Positions 1 through 8,880 of a stretch of 64,000 nt of DNA are shown here, piece after piece. The translations under genes were made by a program, and so were the position numbers. The stretch's first letter is position 1. Each line of letters opens with the position of its first letter. Origin of the DNA: an uncultured Bacteroidales bacterium (GTDB taxonomy: Bacteria; Bacteroidota; Bacteroidia; Bacteroidales; UBA932); assembly GCA_934695325.1 (NCBI GenBank), contig CAKUVD010000010.1, positions 1 through 64,000 of the forward strand, given 5' to 3'. The notes under the pieces are model-generated. The model searched no databases and was not told the DNA's origin. It worked only from the letters and a program-made list of their open reading frames with translations.

Positions 1-444
1 ATGGACAAGAAAACCATCCGCCATATACAGGTGAAGAACCACACCCGAAATGCAAAGATACTGAACCTGTCCATCCCGGATGAAGGGATGAAGATCCTTG
101 AAAAATGGCAGGGGCGTAATGACAATTTTGTGTTCGGTCTGCTCGGTGATGAGTTTGACCTTACCGACTGTGCGTGCCTGAAAGAGGCCTTGAACTCAAA
201 GAACAGAACCATCAACACATCATTGAAGACACTGGGAGACAAGATAGACCTGCCATTCCCCCTGCACTTTCACATTGCCAGACATACATTCGCGACACTG
301 GCACTGAACAACACGGTAGATGTGAAGACAATCTCAACACTGATGGGACATTCATCAGTATTGACTACCGAGAAGGTTTATGCCACCTTACTGCCATCAA
401 CCATTGAAAAGACAGTCGAGCAGAAGCTCAATTTTCACTTTTAG
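1..444 (+). CDS. Tyrosine-type integrase, C-terminal part (5' end outside window)
   Basis: C-terminal catalytic half of a phage/conjugative-transposon type tyrosine recombinase, which cuts and rejoins DNA at attachment sites. The box HIARHTFATLAL (about residues 91-102) supplies the HxxR pair, LMGHSSVLTTEKVYATL supplies the second His and the tyrosine nucleophile. Bacteroidetes integrases of this kind are usually near 400 residues, so only the last 147 are visible; the N-terminal DNA-binding domains and the first catalytic Arg should lie upstream, and the ATG at base 1 is probably internal. A terminator follows at 465-512. Codon use is more AT-rich than in the genes from 1 kb on, consistent with an accessory element ending here. 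Confidence 0.85.
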   Translation: MDKKTIRHIQVKNHTRNAKILNLSIPDEGMKILEKWQGRNDNFVFGLLGDEFDLTDCACLKEALNSKNRTINTSLKTLGDKIDLPFPLHFHIARHTFATLALNNTVDVKTISTLMGHSSVLTTEKVYATLLPSTIEKTVEQKLNFHF

Positions 445-464
445 CACCACTTTCACAAAGACTT

Positions 465-512
465 CCGGAGAGAAATCTGCCATCCCAGACAGGCTTCTCT
501 CCGGTCTTTTTT
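465..512 (+). terminator. Intrinsic terminator of the integrase gene
   Basis: A perfect 10-bp inverted repeat (CCGGAGAGAA at 465-474, TTCTCTCCGG at 495-504) is followed by a T-rich run at 506-512. It starts 21 bp after the integrase stop. Confidence 0.8.
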
Positions 513-619
513 ATGCCACATTTACTACTCTTATTTCCAGGAAGATTTGCCATTTCACTGGATAGTAATTGGGTAGTTTGAACCTGTTTTTACCCCGAAA
601 AAGGGGCATTTTTGGCACG

Positions 620-645
620 AAAAAAGCACCGGGACTTCCCAGTGC
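620..645 (-). terminator. Intrinsic terminator of the DUF2795 gene
   Basis: Read on the minus strand, a short hairpin (GCACTGGGA / TCCCGGTGC, one mismatch) is followed by six T residues (620-625). It lies about 50 bp after the stop of the minus-strand gene ending at 695. Confidence 0.65.
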
Positions 646-694
646 TTCAATCATAAATTATTGAAAAATCAATCAATAATGTTTCAATGATAGG

Positions 695-916
695 TTAATA
701 CTCTTCTTCGTTAAAGAAGAAATCATCCTTGGTCGGGTAGTCCGGCCAGATGTCTTCTATGCTTTCATATACTTCGCCGTCGTCCTCAAGTTCCTGAAGA
801 TTCTCTATCACCTCTTCGGGAGCACCTGAGCGGTTTGCGTAATCGATAAGTTCATCTTTTGATGCCGGCCATGGAGCATCGTCCAGGCTGCTTGCTAGTT
901 CAAGTGTCCAATACAT
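695..916 (-). CDS. DUF2795-like small acidic protein
   Basis: A 73-residue acidic protein of the conserved Bacteroidetes DUF2795-type family, recognised from MYWTLELASSLDDAPWPASKDELIDYA and the ending DIWPDYPTKDDFFFNEEEY. No enzymatic motif is visible; the family's function is not established. The start was set at the ATG at 916 because the family begins with MYWTLEL; the reading frame stays open upstream, but those codons fall across the promoter (-7 element on the minus strand at 979-986). It is transcribed alone, divergent from folE, and ends at its own terminator. Confidence 0.85.
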   Translation of the reverse strand: MYWTLELASSLDDAPWPASKDELIDYANRSGAPEEVIENLQELEDDGEVYESIEDIWPDYPTKDDFFFNEEEY

Positions 917-978
917 ATCTCTAATCTCCAAATCAATAATATAAAACGTTGAGACAACAGTAGTCTCGTTTAGGGCCG

Positions 979-986
979 CAAATATA
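979..986 (-). promoter_or_regulatory. Bacteroidota -7 element for the DUF2795 gene
   Basis: TATATTTG on the minus strand, a match to TAnnTTTG, placed about 63 bp before the chosen start at 916. Confidence 0.6.
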
Positions 987-1019
987 TGCAAAAATTCTCT
1001 ATAATGAACTTTTTTTCAG

Positions 1020-1027
1020 TATTTTTG
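1020..1027 (+). promoter_or_regulatory. Bacteroidota -7 element for folE
   Basis: TATTTTTG followed by CAG, matching TAnnTTTG; no clear -33 TTTG is visible. It is back to back with the DUF2795 promoter. Confidence 0.5.
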
Positions 1028-1101
1028 CAGTCCGGTTCCGAGGGCGTGCATAAATCATACCTGAAGAAGATGTGGATAGGTACAATTTCGTGAAATTTAA
1101 A

Positions 1102-1704
1102 ATGGATTCCACTATGGGATACATATCAGAAGACAGATACGATAAGGAGACGACAGAACAGATAGCCGTCCATATAAAAGAGATTCTCAGGCTGCTGGGA
1201 GAGGACCCGGAAAGGGAAGGTTTGCTGAAGACACCGGAAAGAGTGGCTAAGTCTCTCCAGTTCCTCACGAAGGGCTATGCTCAGAACGGGGAGGAGATTG
1301 TCAAGTCCGCAGTCTTTGACGAAGAATATCAGCAGATGGTACTCGTCAAGGACATTGACCTCTACTCGATGTGCGAACATCATTTGCTTCCGTTCATCGG
1401 AAAGGCGCACATCGCATATATCCCTAACGGAAAGATCACCGGTCTCAGCAAGATCGCCAGGGTAGTGGAGACATACGCCAGGAGGCTTCAGGTCCAGGAG
1501 AGACTGACGGTCGAGATCCGCGACTGCATACAGGAGTCGCTGCATCCGCTGGGCGTCGCCGTCGTGATAGAAGCATCTCACACGTGTATGCAGATCAGGG
1601 GGGTGCAGAAGGCCAATGCAGTGACTACGACTTCCGCTTTCTCCGGGGCGTTCCTGACATCCGCCAGGACCAGAAACGAGTTCCTTAACCTCATAAGGCA
1701 ATAG
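1102..1704 (+). CDS. folE: GTP cyclohydrolase I
   Basis: Converts GTP to 7,8-dihydroneopterin triphosphate, the first step toward folate (or, in some bacteria, toward queuosine precursors). The zinc-ligand motif [10 protein letters not shown], the [23 protein letters not shown] block and the second zinc cysteine in [10 protein letters not shown] are all intact. Length is 200 residues, normal for type I enzymes. I chose the ATG at 1102; a GTG at 1072 in the same frame would add ten residues, and an ATG at 1114 is also possible. The methyltransferase gene starts 3 bp after the stop, so the two are probably co-transcribed. Confidence 0.95.
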   Translation: MDSTMGYISEDRYDKETTEQIAVHIKEILRLLGEDPEREGLLKTPERVAKSLQFLTKGYAQNGEEIVKSAVFDEEYQQMVLVKDIDLYSMCEHHLLPFIGKAHIAYIPNGKITGLSKIARVVETYARRLQVQERLTVEIRDCIQESLHPLGVAVVIEASHTCMQIRGVQKANAVTTTSAFSGAFLTSARTRNEFLNLIRQ

Positions 1705-1707
1705 ATT

Positions 1708-2520
1708 ATGCAGGAAAGGCATATTGACAGAGAACGATATTTCAGGGAATTGGCCGAGACCGCAGGCGAATTCTATATTGACTACCTTAGGAGATTCAAG
1801 CCCCTTGACAGCGGAAGCCGCATTCTGGAGATCGGCTGCGGTGAAGGCGGAAACCTGGAACCTTTTGCCCGTATGGGCTGCATCGTAGCCGGCCTCGACC
1901 TGGCTGCCGGCAAGATAGAAAACGCCAGAAAATTTTTTGAAGCGCGTGGCCTGGAAGGAAGATTCTTTGCGGCGGACTTCTTGAAGACCAATCCGTTCGA
2001 GGGTGAGCCTTTGTTTGACATCATACTTGTCCACGACGTCATTGAGCACATCGAGCCGGAAGGGAAGTCTTCATTTTTCGAGCGAATGAAGATGTACCTC
2101 AAACCTGACGGGATAGTGTTCTTCGGATTTCCTGCGTGGCAAATGCCGTTCGGCGGCCACCAGCAGATCTGTCGCAGTCGTATATGCTCCAAGGTTCCGT
2201 TCGTCCATATCCTTCCGACGCCTATCTACCGCCGTTGGCTGACGCTTTTCGGTGAGGACAATGCAAAAGTGGAGGAGCTGCTGAGCATAAAAAGGTCAAT
2301 GATGACCGTCGAGATATTTGAACGTCAGTGCCGGGACTGCGGCTATCGCATCCTGGACAGGACACTGTGGCTGATCAGCCCGCATTACAAAGCCAAGTTC
2401 CACCTCCGTCCCAGAAAACTCTGGAAGCCATTGAGCCGGATACCATATCTGCGCAACTGGTTTTCGACCTCCTGCTTTTATATCATTCAGGCCAGGCGTC
2501 CAGACGTAAATCTGACGTGA
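1708..2520 (+). CDS. Class I SAM-dependent methyltransferase
   Basis: A 270-residue methyltransferase of the UbiE/UbiG-like superfamily. Motif I is ILEIGCGEGGNLEPFARMG (about residues 39-57), followed by the acidic end of beta 2 (GLDLAAGKI), FAADF, and the motif IV region DIILVHDVIEHIEP. The C-terminal part has a basic, aromatic-rich tail (HYKAKFHLRPRKLW). The substrate cannot be told from sequence; Bacteroidetes relatives are often near surface-polysaccharide or lipid genes. It follows folE by 3 bp, which suggests shared transcription but not necessarily a shared pathway. Confidence 0.8.
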   Translation: MQERHIDRERYFRELAETAGEFYIDYLRRFKPLDSGSRILEIGCGEGGNLEPFARMGCIVAGLDLAAGKIENARKFFEARGLEGRFFAADFLKTNPFEGEPLFDIILVHDVIEHIEPEGKSSFFERMKMYLKPDGIVFFGFPAWQMPFGGHQQICRSRICSKVPFVHILPTPIYRRWLTLFGEDNAKVEELLSIKRSMMTVEIFERQCRDCGYRILDRTLWLISPHYKAKFHLRPRKLWKPLSRIPYLRNWFSTSCFYIIQARRPDVNLT

Positions 2521-2576
2521 TGTGACGATATCACACAAGAAATTTAAAACTTAATACAATATCTAAAAACGTAATT

Positions 2577-4763
2577 ATGGCATCTAAATACGAATGGCAG
2601 TATTGCTCCCTCGGAGGAGCGATCAGAGTCAAGATCGGCTCCGGAGAAGATATCGCTCACCTCGGGGATCTTGACCAGAAACTCTGGACAGTGCTCAGCT
2701 GCCCTGTCGATGGACTTGAATTCGACAGGCAGACGCTGGAATTCCTGGATACTGAAAAGGACGGAAAGATAATGGTCAAGGAGGTCGTCCAGGCCGCCGA
2801 GTGGCTCACATCCATCATCAAGGACAAGGATTCAATCCTCAGGGGCGAAAGTGTCCTGAACCTTGACAATATAGATACTACATCCGAGGCCGGCAAGAGG
2901 CTTTACGGCTCTGCCAGGCAGATCCTGAAGAACCTCGGCATCGACAAGAATGAAATCAGCGTCGCTGATGCCTCAGACTCAAAGGCTATCTTCTCAGGGA
3001 CGAGATTCAACGGCGACGGTGTTATACCGGCAAGCGCTGCGGAAACAGATTCCCAGAAGCAGGTCATTGCGGACTGTATGGCTACATTCGGCTCTGCTGA
3101 AGACCGTAGCGGAGAGCCAGGCGTCACTAGCGACATTATAGACAAGTTCTATGCGGCCTGCGCTGATTATGTCGCCTGGTATGACCAGGCAAATGCTGAC
3201 GTGCTTCCTTTCGGAGATTCTACCGCCGCTGCGTATGATGCCGTCAATGCACTGAAAGATAAGGCGTCAGACTATTTTATGCGCTGCAGGCTCCTGTCGT
3301 TCGACCAGGCGGTCGCAGATTCTGTCAATGTGGCGGTCAGCAGCATTGACGCAGTCGCATCGTGTCCTCTGGCAAGACCTTCCGAGTCAGGAGTTCTTCC
3401 ATTCAATGGCATCAACCCTGCCTGGCAGTCCGCATTCGACAAGGTATATGGGCTGGTTCTGAAAGATGAATTCGTGGGAAAGGACGGCATCACCGAATCC
3501 GAGTGGAATGCGGTTGTGGACGGATTCAATGCCTATGCCGGCTGGCTGTCCTCCAAGAAAGGCTGCGAGGTCGAGTCGCTCGGCATTGACAGGCTCCGCG
3601 CAATTCTGGCGGACGACAGCGTCCATGAGGAAATGCTGAAGCTCGTGGAACAGGATATAGCACTGAAGGCTGAGGCCGACTCCATCGACGAAGTGAAGAA
3701 GCTGATGCTGTATTACCGTGACTTCTACAGACTTCTGAAGAACTTCGTGCTGTTCTCAGACTTCTATTCCAGAGCTCCTGGAGTCAGGGCGATGTTCGAA
3801 CTCGGGCAGCTTTACATTGACCAGAGATGCTGCGACCTGTGCATCAGAGTCTCAGATATGTCGAAACATTCAGATATGGCTGGATTGAGCGGAATCTTCC
3901 TGATATATTTCAAGTGCACGTCCAAAGTGCTCGGTCAGTCAATGGACGCTGTGGCTATTATGACCGACGGTGACATTGACGACTTGCGCCCTGGGAAGAA
4001 CGGAATCTTCTATGACCTTCAAGGGCGAGACTGGGACGCCGTGATCACCAAGATTGTGGACAATCCGGTCAGCATCGGGCAGGCCTTCTGGGCCCCTTAC
4101 AGAAAAGCGTGGGAGTTCTGCGTGGGAATAATAAACAAATCGGCCGCCGACAAGGATGCCAAGATAACAGCGGATCTGCAGGCGAAAGTCCAGAGCGCTG
4201 CATCCGCTACTCCTGCCAATGCTGACGCTCCGGCTAAGCCGCAGGCTTTCGACATCGCAAAATTCGCAGGTATTTTTGCCGCATTAGGTATGGCAGTAGG
4301 CTATATAGGAACATTCTTCACGTCGCTTGTCAGCGGAATCAAGAGCACTCCTCCGCAACAGTTGGTACTTGTCATCCTGGCATTGATGCTCATCATCTCC
4401 GGCCCGTCCTGCTTCATCGCCTGGATGAAACTCCGCAAGCGCAATCTCGGCCCGATCCTCAATGCCAACGGCTGGGCTATCAACTCCAGGGTTCTCGTCA
4501 ATATCCTGTTCGGCGGCAAGCTGACCACAGTGGCGAAATACCCAAAACTGAAACTTGCCGACCCGTATGACCAGAAGACACCGGCTTGGAAGATCTGGCT
4601 CCCGACAGTTCTGCTTGTGATCATAATAACATTCGCCGTGCTGTATTTCACTGGATGTCTCGGATGTATCGGCCTCGAATTCCCATTGCACAGAGCGGCA
4701 GATGCCGCCAATGCAGTCTCGGATACCGCTAAAATGGCTGCGGATTCAGTATCGGCGAAATAG
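2577..4763 (+). CDS. Unknown 728-residue protein with an EF-hand and C-terminal membrane segments
   Basis: I do not recognise a family. Near the N-terminus is a canonical EF-hand loop (residues 58-69, DTEKDGKIMVKE, with D, E, D, G, I, E at positions 1, 3, 5, 6, 8, 12), and degenerate copies follow near residues 144-155 (FNGDGVIPAS) and about 300 (GKDGITESEW). The middle is soluble and helical. An Ala/Pro linker near 540-555 leads to three hydrophobic segments (about 560-588, 592-618 and 676-700), so the C-terminus is anchored in a membrane with the large N-terminal part probably on the cytoplasmic side; no signal peptide is present. It is monocistronic, 56 bp after the methyltransferase. Confidence 0.6.
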   Translation: MASKYEWQYCSLGGAIRVKIGSGEDIAHLGDLDQKLWTVLSCPVDGLEFDRQTLEFLDTEKDGKIMVKEVVQAAEWLTSIIKDKDSILRGESVLNLDNIDTTSEAGKRLYGSARQILKNLGIDKNEISVADASDSKAIFSGTRFNGDGVIPASAAETDSQKQVIADCMATFGSAEDRSGEPGVTSDIIDKFYAACADYVAWYDQANADVLPFGDSTAAAYDAVNALKDKASDYFMRCRLLSFDQAVADSVNVAVSSIDAVASCPLARPSESGVLPFNGINPAWQSAFDKVYGLVLKDEFVGKDGITESEWNAVVDGFNAYAGWLSSKKGCEVESLGIDRLRAILADDSVHEEMLKLVEQDIALKAEADSIDEVKKLMLYYRDFYRLLKNFVLFSDFYSRAPGVRAMFELGQLYIDQRCCDLCIRVSDMSKHSDMAGLSGIFLIYFKCTSKVLGQSMDAVAIMTDGDIDDLRPGKNGIFYDLQGRDWDAVITKIVDNPVSIGQAFWAPYRKAWEFCVGIINKSAADKDAKITADLQAKVQSAASATPANADAPAKPQAFDIAKFAGIFAALGMAVGYIGTFFTSLVSGIKSTPPQQLVLVILALMLIISGPSCFIAWMKLRKRNLGPILNANGWAINSRVLVNILFGGKLTTVAKYPKLKLADPYDQKTPAWKIWLPTVLLVIIITFAVLYFTGCLGCIGLEFPLHRAADAANAVSDTAKMAADSVSAK

Positions 4764-4883
4764 TTTCTGATCACGCCCCGGAAGCTAAGATGTGGAAAAT
4801 TACCGGGCACTCGTGGAAATTATGGTAATTTTAGCCGTTATCTTGGTATTGCCGTTGAGAATGGAGCCTGATAACTTTGCGAT

Positions 4884-5963
4884 ATGAAACGAGTAATCAT
4901 AATAGTGTCATTAGTTCTGTTTAATATGACGACAATCATTTCTGCCCAGACATTGTCTGAGCGTCAGCTTAATCTGGCAGCGTGCGCCGCTCTGGAGGCA
5001 CAGGGCGACCTCGTCCGTCTCGAACCGGCAGTTCGCAGGGCCCTCGATGCGGGCGTCACTGTCAATGAACTGAAAGAGGCGTTCTCCCAACTATACGCCT
5101 ATACTGGATTCCCGCGATCCCTCAATGCTCTTGGCGTGCTGTCCAAAGTCCTGGAGAGCAGGAAACCCGAATGGGCGGATGGCAAAGAGTGGACTCGTCC
5201 GGAAGTGTGGGACAATGCAGATGCCGCATTGAGAAAAGGTACAGAGACGCAGACCAGGCTCAGCGGAAGGCCGTTCAATTATTCATTCTGTCCACAGGAT
5301 GACTACTACCTGAAATCTCATCTTTTCGGAGATATTTTCGCTGGTGACCAGCTCTCTGACGCTGATCGTGAGCTTGTTACGGTCGCTGCTCTATCTGCGC
5401 TCAAAGGTGTCTCCCCACAGCTTGCCGCACATAAGGCCGGAGCGGTCAATATGGGCAATACAGAGGCTCAGGTGGATGAACTGTGCCAGTTCCTCACTCA
5501 GAATGGACTCTCGCAGTGCGACAATGCGGCTGATGCAGTAGCCGGAGACTGGAACAGGGGCGACGCCAATGTTAATTACGCACAGTTCTTCATAGGAAAC
5601 AGTTACCTTAATCCGATCCGTCCTGTCAATCTCAATGCAGATGAAACCACGGTGCTTCCGGCTTCCAATGTGACCTTCGAGCCGGGATGCCGCAACAACT
5701 GGCACATACATCACGGTGCAAGGCAGATCCTTATCTGCGTAAGCGGCCGTGGATGGTATCAGGAGTGGGGGAGACCTGCGATAGCACTCAAACCAGGAGA
5801 TATAGTAGACATTCCTGAGGGCGTAAAGCATTGGCACGGAGCGCAGAAAGATTCCTGGTTCCAGCACATCGCCACACACGTGGCCGTCGAGAATACGAAG
5901 CCGGGAAGCGAGCCTAACGAATGGCTTGAACCGGTAAGTGATGAGGAATACAACAAACTTTAG
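4884..5963 (+). CDS. Secreted carboxymuconolactone decarboxylase-like/cupin protein
   Basis: A 359-residue protein with a signal peptide (about residues 1-21, cleaved after ISA). The N-terminal two thirds hold two AhpD/carboxymuconolactone decarboxylase-like segments (about 30-100 and 130-205, including the ELVTVAALSALKG stretch), and the C-terminus is a cupin (about 265-335) with the metal-binding pattern WHIHHGARQILICVSGRG and PGDIVDIPEGVKHWHG. Such CMD-cupin fusions are known in Bacteroidetes, with unknown substrate. A TAnnTTTG sequence (4872-4879) ends only 4 bp before the ATG, so if it is the promoter the mRNA would be almost leaderless. Confidence 0.8.
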   Translation: MKRVIIIVSLVLFNMTTIISAQTLSERQLNLAACAALEAQGDLVRLEPAVRRALDAGVTVNELKEAFSQLYAYTGFPRSLNALGVLSKVLESRKPEWADGKEWTRPEVWDNADAALRKGTETQTRLSGRPFNYSFCPQDDYYLKSHLFGDIFAGDQLSDADRELVTVAALSALKGVSPQLAAHKAGAVNMGNTEAQVDELCQFLTQNGLSQCDNAADAVAGDWNRGDANVNYAQFFIGNSYLNPIRPVNLNADETTVLPASNVTFEPGCRNNWHIHHGARQILICVSGRGWYQEWGRPAIALKPGDIVDIPEGVKHWHGAQKDSWFQHIATHVAVENTKPGSEPNEWLEPVSDEEYNKL

Positions 5964-6004
5964 CCCGATTGACGGAGAGGCTGGCACCAGCCTTCGGGTG
6001 TAGA

Positions 6005-6040
6005 TAAAAAACGGAGACCGACCGGCCTCCGTTTTTTTTC
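6005..6040. terminator. Bidirectional intrinsic terminator
   Basis: A stem of AAAAAACGGAG with CTCCGTTTTTTT, loop about ACCGACCGGC, lies between the convergent CMD-cupin gene and raiA and has T-runs on both strands. Confidence 0.85.
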
Positions 6041-6327
6041 TATGCCTTGCGCTCTTTGTTGCGAGTCAGCTTTTCTTTCATCGCATCCACGCAGTCATTG
6101 ACAGCTTCTTCAAAAGTTCTTGCATTCCTCTCGATCACCTGGGAACCTCCCGGAACGTGAACCTGAAGCTTCACATTCTTGTTCTCCGGTTTTTCCAGAA
6201 GCGAAAGCACTACCTCCACATCGGTAATGGCGTCATCGAAACGGCCTAACTTGGAAACTTTCTTCTCCACGAAATCAAGAAGCTTCTGGTCCGCGTCGAA
6301 TTTGAGCGATTGTACTCTAATCTCCAT
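6040..6327 (-). CDS. raiA: Ribosome hibernation/translation-inhibition factor (HPF/RaiA, short form)
   Basis: A 95-residue protein of the S30AE/HPF-YfiA family that binds the small ribosomal subunit in stationary phase. Recognised by MEIRVQSLKFDADQKLLDFVEKKVSKL, the conserved DVEVVLSLL strand and the basic C-terminus DAMKEKLTRNKERKA. It lacks the long-HPF C-terminal dimerisation domain. The start at 6327 has an unusually strong upstream GAGGAGG and is preferred over an in-frame ATG 33 bp earlier. The first 11 bp overlap the end of the xerC-like gene; the xerC-raiA order is typical of Bacteroidales. Confidence 0.9.
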   Translation of the reverse strand: MEIRVQSLKFDADQKLLDFVEKKVSKLGRFDDAITDVEVVLSLLEKPENKNVKLQVHVPGGSQVIERNARTFEEAVNDCVDAMKEKLTRNKERKA

Positions 6328-7342
6328 TTTTACCTCCTCTTTTAGCCCTTGGGTGGGCATTGTTATAAACTTTCTTCAGCTTTTCGATAGTGTTGTGGGT
6401 ATAGACCTGAGTGGCCGCCAGCGACGAGTGCCCGAGCAGTTCCTTTATGGAATATATGTCAGCCCCGTCATTCAGGAGTTCCGTCGCCAGAGTATGCCTG
6501 AGCACGTGCGGCGATTTCTTTCCCGTAATGTCGTCCACGGTTCCGAGTTCTTTCTTTACCGCCCTGTCCACGAACATAGGATACAATGCCCTTCCGCCGA
6601 ACGTGGTCAAAAGCGGATCGCCCGGAGCCTTTTTCCTTCCAGCTACCGATTCCGCAGCTTTCAAATATAGTGAAATTTCTGAAGAAAGCGAAGAGGTCAT
6701 AGGAATTTCTCTCATTTTGTCGCCTTTTCCTGTGACTGTTATGATGGCCCTGCTGAAGTCGATGCCCGTTACCTGCAGCGAAATCAGCTCTGCCCGTCTC
6801 ATCCCTGTTTCATATAAGATGCTTATTATCAGGCGGCGAAGCCTGGCGTCATACAACTCTTCGAGTCTTTTTCCGGCACTTTCTCCTGCCGCAGCCCCGT
6901 AATGTGCTGATGACGAGACAGACATCAGTTCTTCGGCAGACTCCTCATCGGCTTCGTAGGAAGTGTCACGGAAATACTTCTGCATTGACTCTTCCCGATA
7001 GAATTCCGGAAGCCGCTTCTCGCATTTCGGGCGCTTGACGAGTTTCACCGGATTGGATTTCAGCCGTCCCGTCACCATAAGCCATCTGCAGAACCTGCTC
7101 AGCACCGACAGATGCTGGTTGATGGTCCGGGCGCTGAGTTTCCGCTCACTTGCGAGGTGATACTCGTAATTCCTTATGACCGTGCGGGTCAATGCTGATA
7201 TGAGCATTTCGTCGTCGATGTCCGTCCCGTCGCCTGCCGCGAATCTTCGGAACTCGTCCAGGACGTCGGCATAGATGCTCCCTGTCCTGGCGGAATATCG
7301 TCTGACCCCGGCTATGTATGATATGAACTCATCGACAAGCAT
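6317..7342 (-). CDS. xerC: Tyrosine recombinase, XerC/XerD-like
   Basis: A 341-residue chromosomal recombinase that resolves chromosome dimers at dif together with a partner. The N-terminal SAM-like core-binding domain covers about residues 1-100. The catalytic set is complete: TGMRRAEL (Arg), TGKGDKMREIPM (Lys), HVLRHTLATELL (HxxR), GHSSLAATQVYTH (His and Tyr). Between the two domains, about residues 128-162, there is an extra acidic, Ser/Ala-rich stretch (SAEELMSVSSSAHYG and on) that typical XerC/D proteins of about 300 residues lack. XerC is favoured over XerD from the raiA neighbourhood. Confidence 0.85.
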   Translation of the reverse strand: MLVDEFISYIAGVRRYSARTGSIYADVLDEFRRFAAGDGTDIDDEMLISALTRTVIRNYEYHLASERKLSARTINQHLSVLSRFCRWLMVTGRLKSNPVKLVKRPKCEKRLPEFYREESMQKYFRDTSYEADEESAEELMSVSSSAHYGAAAGESAGKRLEELYDARLRRLIISILYETGMRRAELISLQVTGIDFSRAIITVTGKGDKMREIPMTSSLSSEISLYLKAAESVAGRKKAPGDPLLTTFGGRALYPMFVDRAVKKELGTVDDITGKKSPHVLRHTLATELLNDGADIYSIKELLGHSSLAATQVYTHNTIEKLKKVYNNAHPRAKRGGKNGD

Positions 7343-7350
7343 AGGTGGGG

Positions 7351-8880
7351 CTATTTCACGGCCGTAAGTCCCATCTCGACTGCACGCTTTCGCATAAGCC
7401 GGTCTGCATCCTCGAACGTGTTGTCAATGACTCCGTCCAGAATGGCGTTTTTCACATATTCCTTCAGTTCGCCTATTTCCTTGCAGGGATCGATGCCATA
7501 TACATCCATTACGTATTCTCCGGTTATAGGATTCTTGAAATTGCGTATCTTGTCCTTGGCCTCGACCTCGGCGAGTTTCACCTTGACCATCTCGAAATTC
7601 TTGCGGATACGCTCGACCTTCACAGGATTCTTGGAGGTGATGTCCGCATTGCACAGAATCATTAGGTCCTGAATTTCATTCCCGGCGTCGAACAGCAGGC
7701 GTCGAACAGCGGAATCAGTCACTCCGTCATCCACAAGCGCCACAGGGCGGTGGTGTAGGGCCACTAGTTTCTGCACATATTTCATCTTCTCGTTCAGAGG
7801 CATCTTCAGTTGCTGAAAGATCTTGGGAACCATACGTGCTCCTATGACCTCGTGCCCGTGGAATGTCCATCCTGCATTGGCGTCATAGCGCTTGCTTGCC
7901 GGCTTGCCGATGTCGTGGAGCAGGGCGGCCCATCTCAGCCATACGCAAGGCGAAGTCCTGACGGACTCCGAGAATCCGTCCCCGCTCTCCTCTGGAGTAT
8001 AGTCCATAAGAGTGCCCGCCTCAATGCCTTTCAGCTCGTCTTGCGCCACGTTGTCCACGACCTGGATAGTATGCGAGAAGTTATCCTTATGGCCGCGTCC
8101 GTCCACAGTTTCGACGCCTTTCAGCCCGGCGAGCTGCGGGAGTACATATTCAAGGAGCCCGGTCTCGTCCAGGAGACGGAAAGCCATTGACGGGCGGGCG
8201 CACAGGAGCATCTTGTTCAGTTCTTCCGCAATTCTTTCTTTTGAAAGTATGGATATACGGTCGCGCATTCTACGCATTGAGTCGAGAGACTCCTTGACGA
8301 TCTTGAACTCCATACCCGGCGTGCTCAGTTTCGCCGCGAAACGTATCGCCCTCAGCATTCTCAACGGGTCGTCGCTGTATGTCGTATCCGGTTCCAGCGG
8401 GGTGCGTATTATTCCGGCCGCAAGATCCCGGATTCCGCCGAATGGATCCACAAGTGCACCGAAATCATCCTTCTGCAAGCTGAAAGCCATTGCATTGATA
8501 GTGAAATCCCTGCGCTTCTGGTCGTCTTCCAGGGACCCGTCCTCGACGATAGGCTTTCTGGAGTCTCTCTGATATGACTCCTTCCTCGCTCCGACGAACT
8601 CCACCTCCGTACCGCGATATTTCAGCATAGCCGTGCCGAAGTTCTTGAATACGGAAACGTGGCATGTATGATGCTCAGTTTCCTTTATGTATTCGGCTAT
8701 CGCCGTGGCTAGAGCAATCCCGCTCCCTTCCACGACAATGTCAATGTCGTTTGTCGGTCTTCCGAGGAAGCAGTCTCTGACGTATCCTCCTATAACGAAT
8801 GCCCTTACGCCAGTTGCCTGCGCTACTTCCGAGACAATCCCGAATATGGGATTGTCAAGATATCCTTTTGTTATAGTCAT
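7351..8880 (-). CDS. cca: CCA tRNA nucleotidyltransferase with HD domain
   Basis: Adds or repairs the 3' CCA end of tRNAs. The 509-residue protein has the class II nucleotidyltransferase motif GGYVRDCFLGRPTNDIDIVVEG (about residues 31-52), the RRDFTINAMAF motif, the DPLRMLRAIRFAAKL segment that reads the nucleobase, and an HD domain (LLHDIGKPASKRY, later HHRPVA). It is 8 bp upstream of the recombinase gene and its start overlaps the end of the upstream HsdR_N gene in an ATGA arrangement, so translation is probably coupled. Poly(A) polymerase activity cannot be excluded from sequence alone. Confidence 0.93.
   Translation of the reverse strand: MTITKGYLDNPIFGIVSEVAQATGVRAFVIGGYVRDCFLGRPTNDIDIVVEGSGIALATAIAEYIKETEHHTCHVSVFKNFGTAMLKYRGTEVEFVGARKESYQRDSRKPIVEDGSLEDDQKRRDFTINAMAFSLQKDDFGALVDPFGGIRDLAAGIIRTPLEPDTTYSDDPLRMLRAIRFAAKLSTPGMEFKIVKESLDSMRRMRDRISILSKERIAEELNKMLLCARPSMAFRLLDETGLLEYVLPQLAGLKGVETVDGRGHKDNFSHTIQVVDNVAQDELKGIEAGTLMDYTPEESGDGFSESVRTSPCVWLRWAALLHDIGKPASKRYDANAGWTFHGHEVIGARMVPKIFQQLKMPLNEKMKYVQKLVALHHRPVALVDDGVTDSAVRRLLFDAGNEIQDLMILCNADITSKNPVKVERIRKNFEMVKVKLAEVEAKDKIRNFKNPITGEYVMDVYGIDPCKEIGELKEYVKNAILDGVIDNTFEDADRLMRKRAVEMGLTAVK

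Noticed and set aside
1126..2049. A 307-codon frame on the minus strand opposite folE and the methyltransferase.
   Set aside because: It is the antisense shadow of two clear genes.
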